64,000 nucleotides of DNA. It comes from Bradyrhizobium sp. 170 (GTDB lineage: Bacteria > Pseudomonadota > Alphaproteobacteria > Rhizobiales > Xanthobacteraceae). Below, in pieces: positions 63,703 to 64,000 of this stretch (positions are counted from its first letter, which is position 1; each line of letters starts with the position of its first letter). The notes under the pieces were generated by a model that was not told the DNA's origin, did not search any database, and was given only the letters and a program-made list of their open reading frames with translations. Both the position numbers and the translations under genes were made by a program. The stretch spans positions 4,650,001 through 4,714,000 of the forward strand of contig NZ_CP064703.1 in the NCBI RefSeq assembly GCF_023101085.1. Direction: 5' to 3'.

Positions 63703-64000
63703 ATGGCTGCTGGCACCAAGCCGACCTATTCGATCAGGGATATTCCACCGGGCGTATGGGTCCTCGGCTTCGTCTCGATGCTGATGGACATCTCGTCGGA
63801 GATGATCCACGCCCTGCTGCCGATCTACCTGGTTTCGGTGCTTGGCGCATCGATGGTGACGGTCGGAATCATCGAAGGCATCGCCGAGGCGACCGCCTCC
63901 ATCACAAAAATATTCTCCGGCGCGCTCTCGGACTGGCTCGGCAAGCGCAAATGGCTCGCGGCCTTCGGCTACGGACTCGCGGCCTTCACCAAGCCGGTCT
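63703..64000 (+). CDS. MFS transporter, N-terminal part
   Basis: ATG 63703 (behind AAGGGACG) opens MAAGTKPTYSIRDIPPGVWV, and the frame is open to the window edge (99 codons). Spans VLGFVSMLMDISSEMIHALL and later ASMVTVGIIEGIAEATASI, with the A-motif-like SGALSDWLGKRKW, identify a major facilitator permease. It starts 8 bp after the amidase remnant and probably belongs to the same operon. The substrate is unknown. Confidence 0.85.
   Translation, partial: MAAGTKPTYSIRDIPPGVWVLGFVSMLMDISSEMIHALLPIYLVSVLGASMVTVGIIEGIAEATASITKIFSGALSDWLGKRKWLAAFGYGLAAFTKPV

Overview
The window is about 64 kb of GC-rich alphaproteobacterial chromosome and fits Bradyrhizobium or a very close relative. The best genus markers are a cyclic beta-(1,3),(1,6)-glucan (ndv) locus at 46.9-52.3 kb, a phosphatidylcholine synthase, a NasT/NasS-controlled nirA locus, an IalB-family protein, and many GC-rich intergenic palindromes of a type I recall from this genus. 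No database search was possible; all family calls rest on reading the proteins.

Layout. 0.1-2.4 kb: pxpA, a small membrane protein and a serine hydrolase. 2.6-8.1 kb: nitrite assimilation on the minus strand (nasT, nasS, a structured leader, nirA and a NADPH-dependent reductase whose flavodoxin domain is replaced by a 4Fe-4S domain). 8.8-17.1 kb: rimO, an argD gene preceded by what looks like an arginine attenuator, a quinone reductase, pcs-terC, a UbiH-type hydroxylase, an AEC transporter and hspQ. 17.2-23 kb: an IalB-family protein, a peptide-binding protein, a degenerate adenylate-forming protein and a degenerate GGDEF protein. 23.2-33.2 kb: mfd and sdhE, an rtcB2-prfH ribosome-repair pair, recG, a DapA-like gene and a DUF502 gene.

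33.2-45 kb: glmS and glmU, normally near neighbours, are separated by about 8.5 kb of accessory DNA. It holds a ParDE-type toxin-antitoxin pair, a DUF4304 gene, a GFA-family gene, a DUF1353 gene, a Bug-type binding protein, an SPW-repeat protein and several gene fragments. It also carries a second, partial copy of the glmU 3' end and a perfect 35-bp direct repeat, which outline how the insertion was assembled.

45-52.3 kb: a SPOR-like envelope protein, a small membrane protein and the ndv glucan genes, then tRNA-Lys(UUU). 52.5-62.2 kb: a decayed accessory region after the tRNA, with short orphan genes, truncated genes (PilZ, acyltransferase 3, two phage-type remnants), one complete IS5-family and one complete IS630-family element (both with visible ends and target duplications), cspA and a PEP-CTERM protein. 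62.3-64 kb: an M20-family amidase preceded by three short palindromic repeats, a remnant of a second amidase, and the start of an MFS transporter.

The strongest candidate for something undescribed is the 240-bp leader of argD (10139-10380): a near-leaderless 28-codon reading frame with 11 arginine codons, overlapping one hairpin and followed by a terminator-like hairpin.
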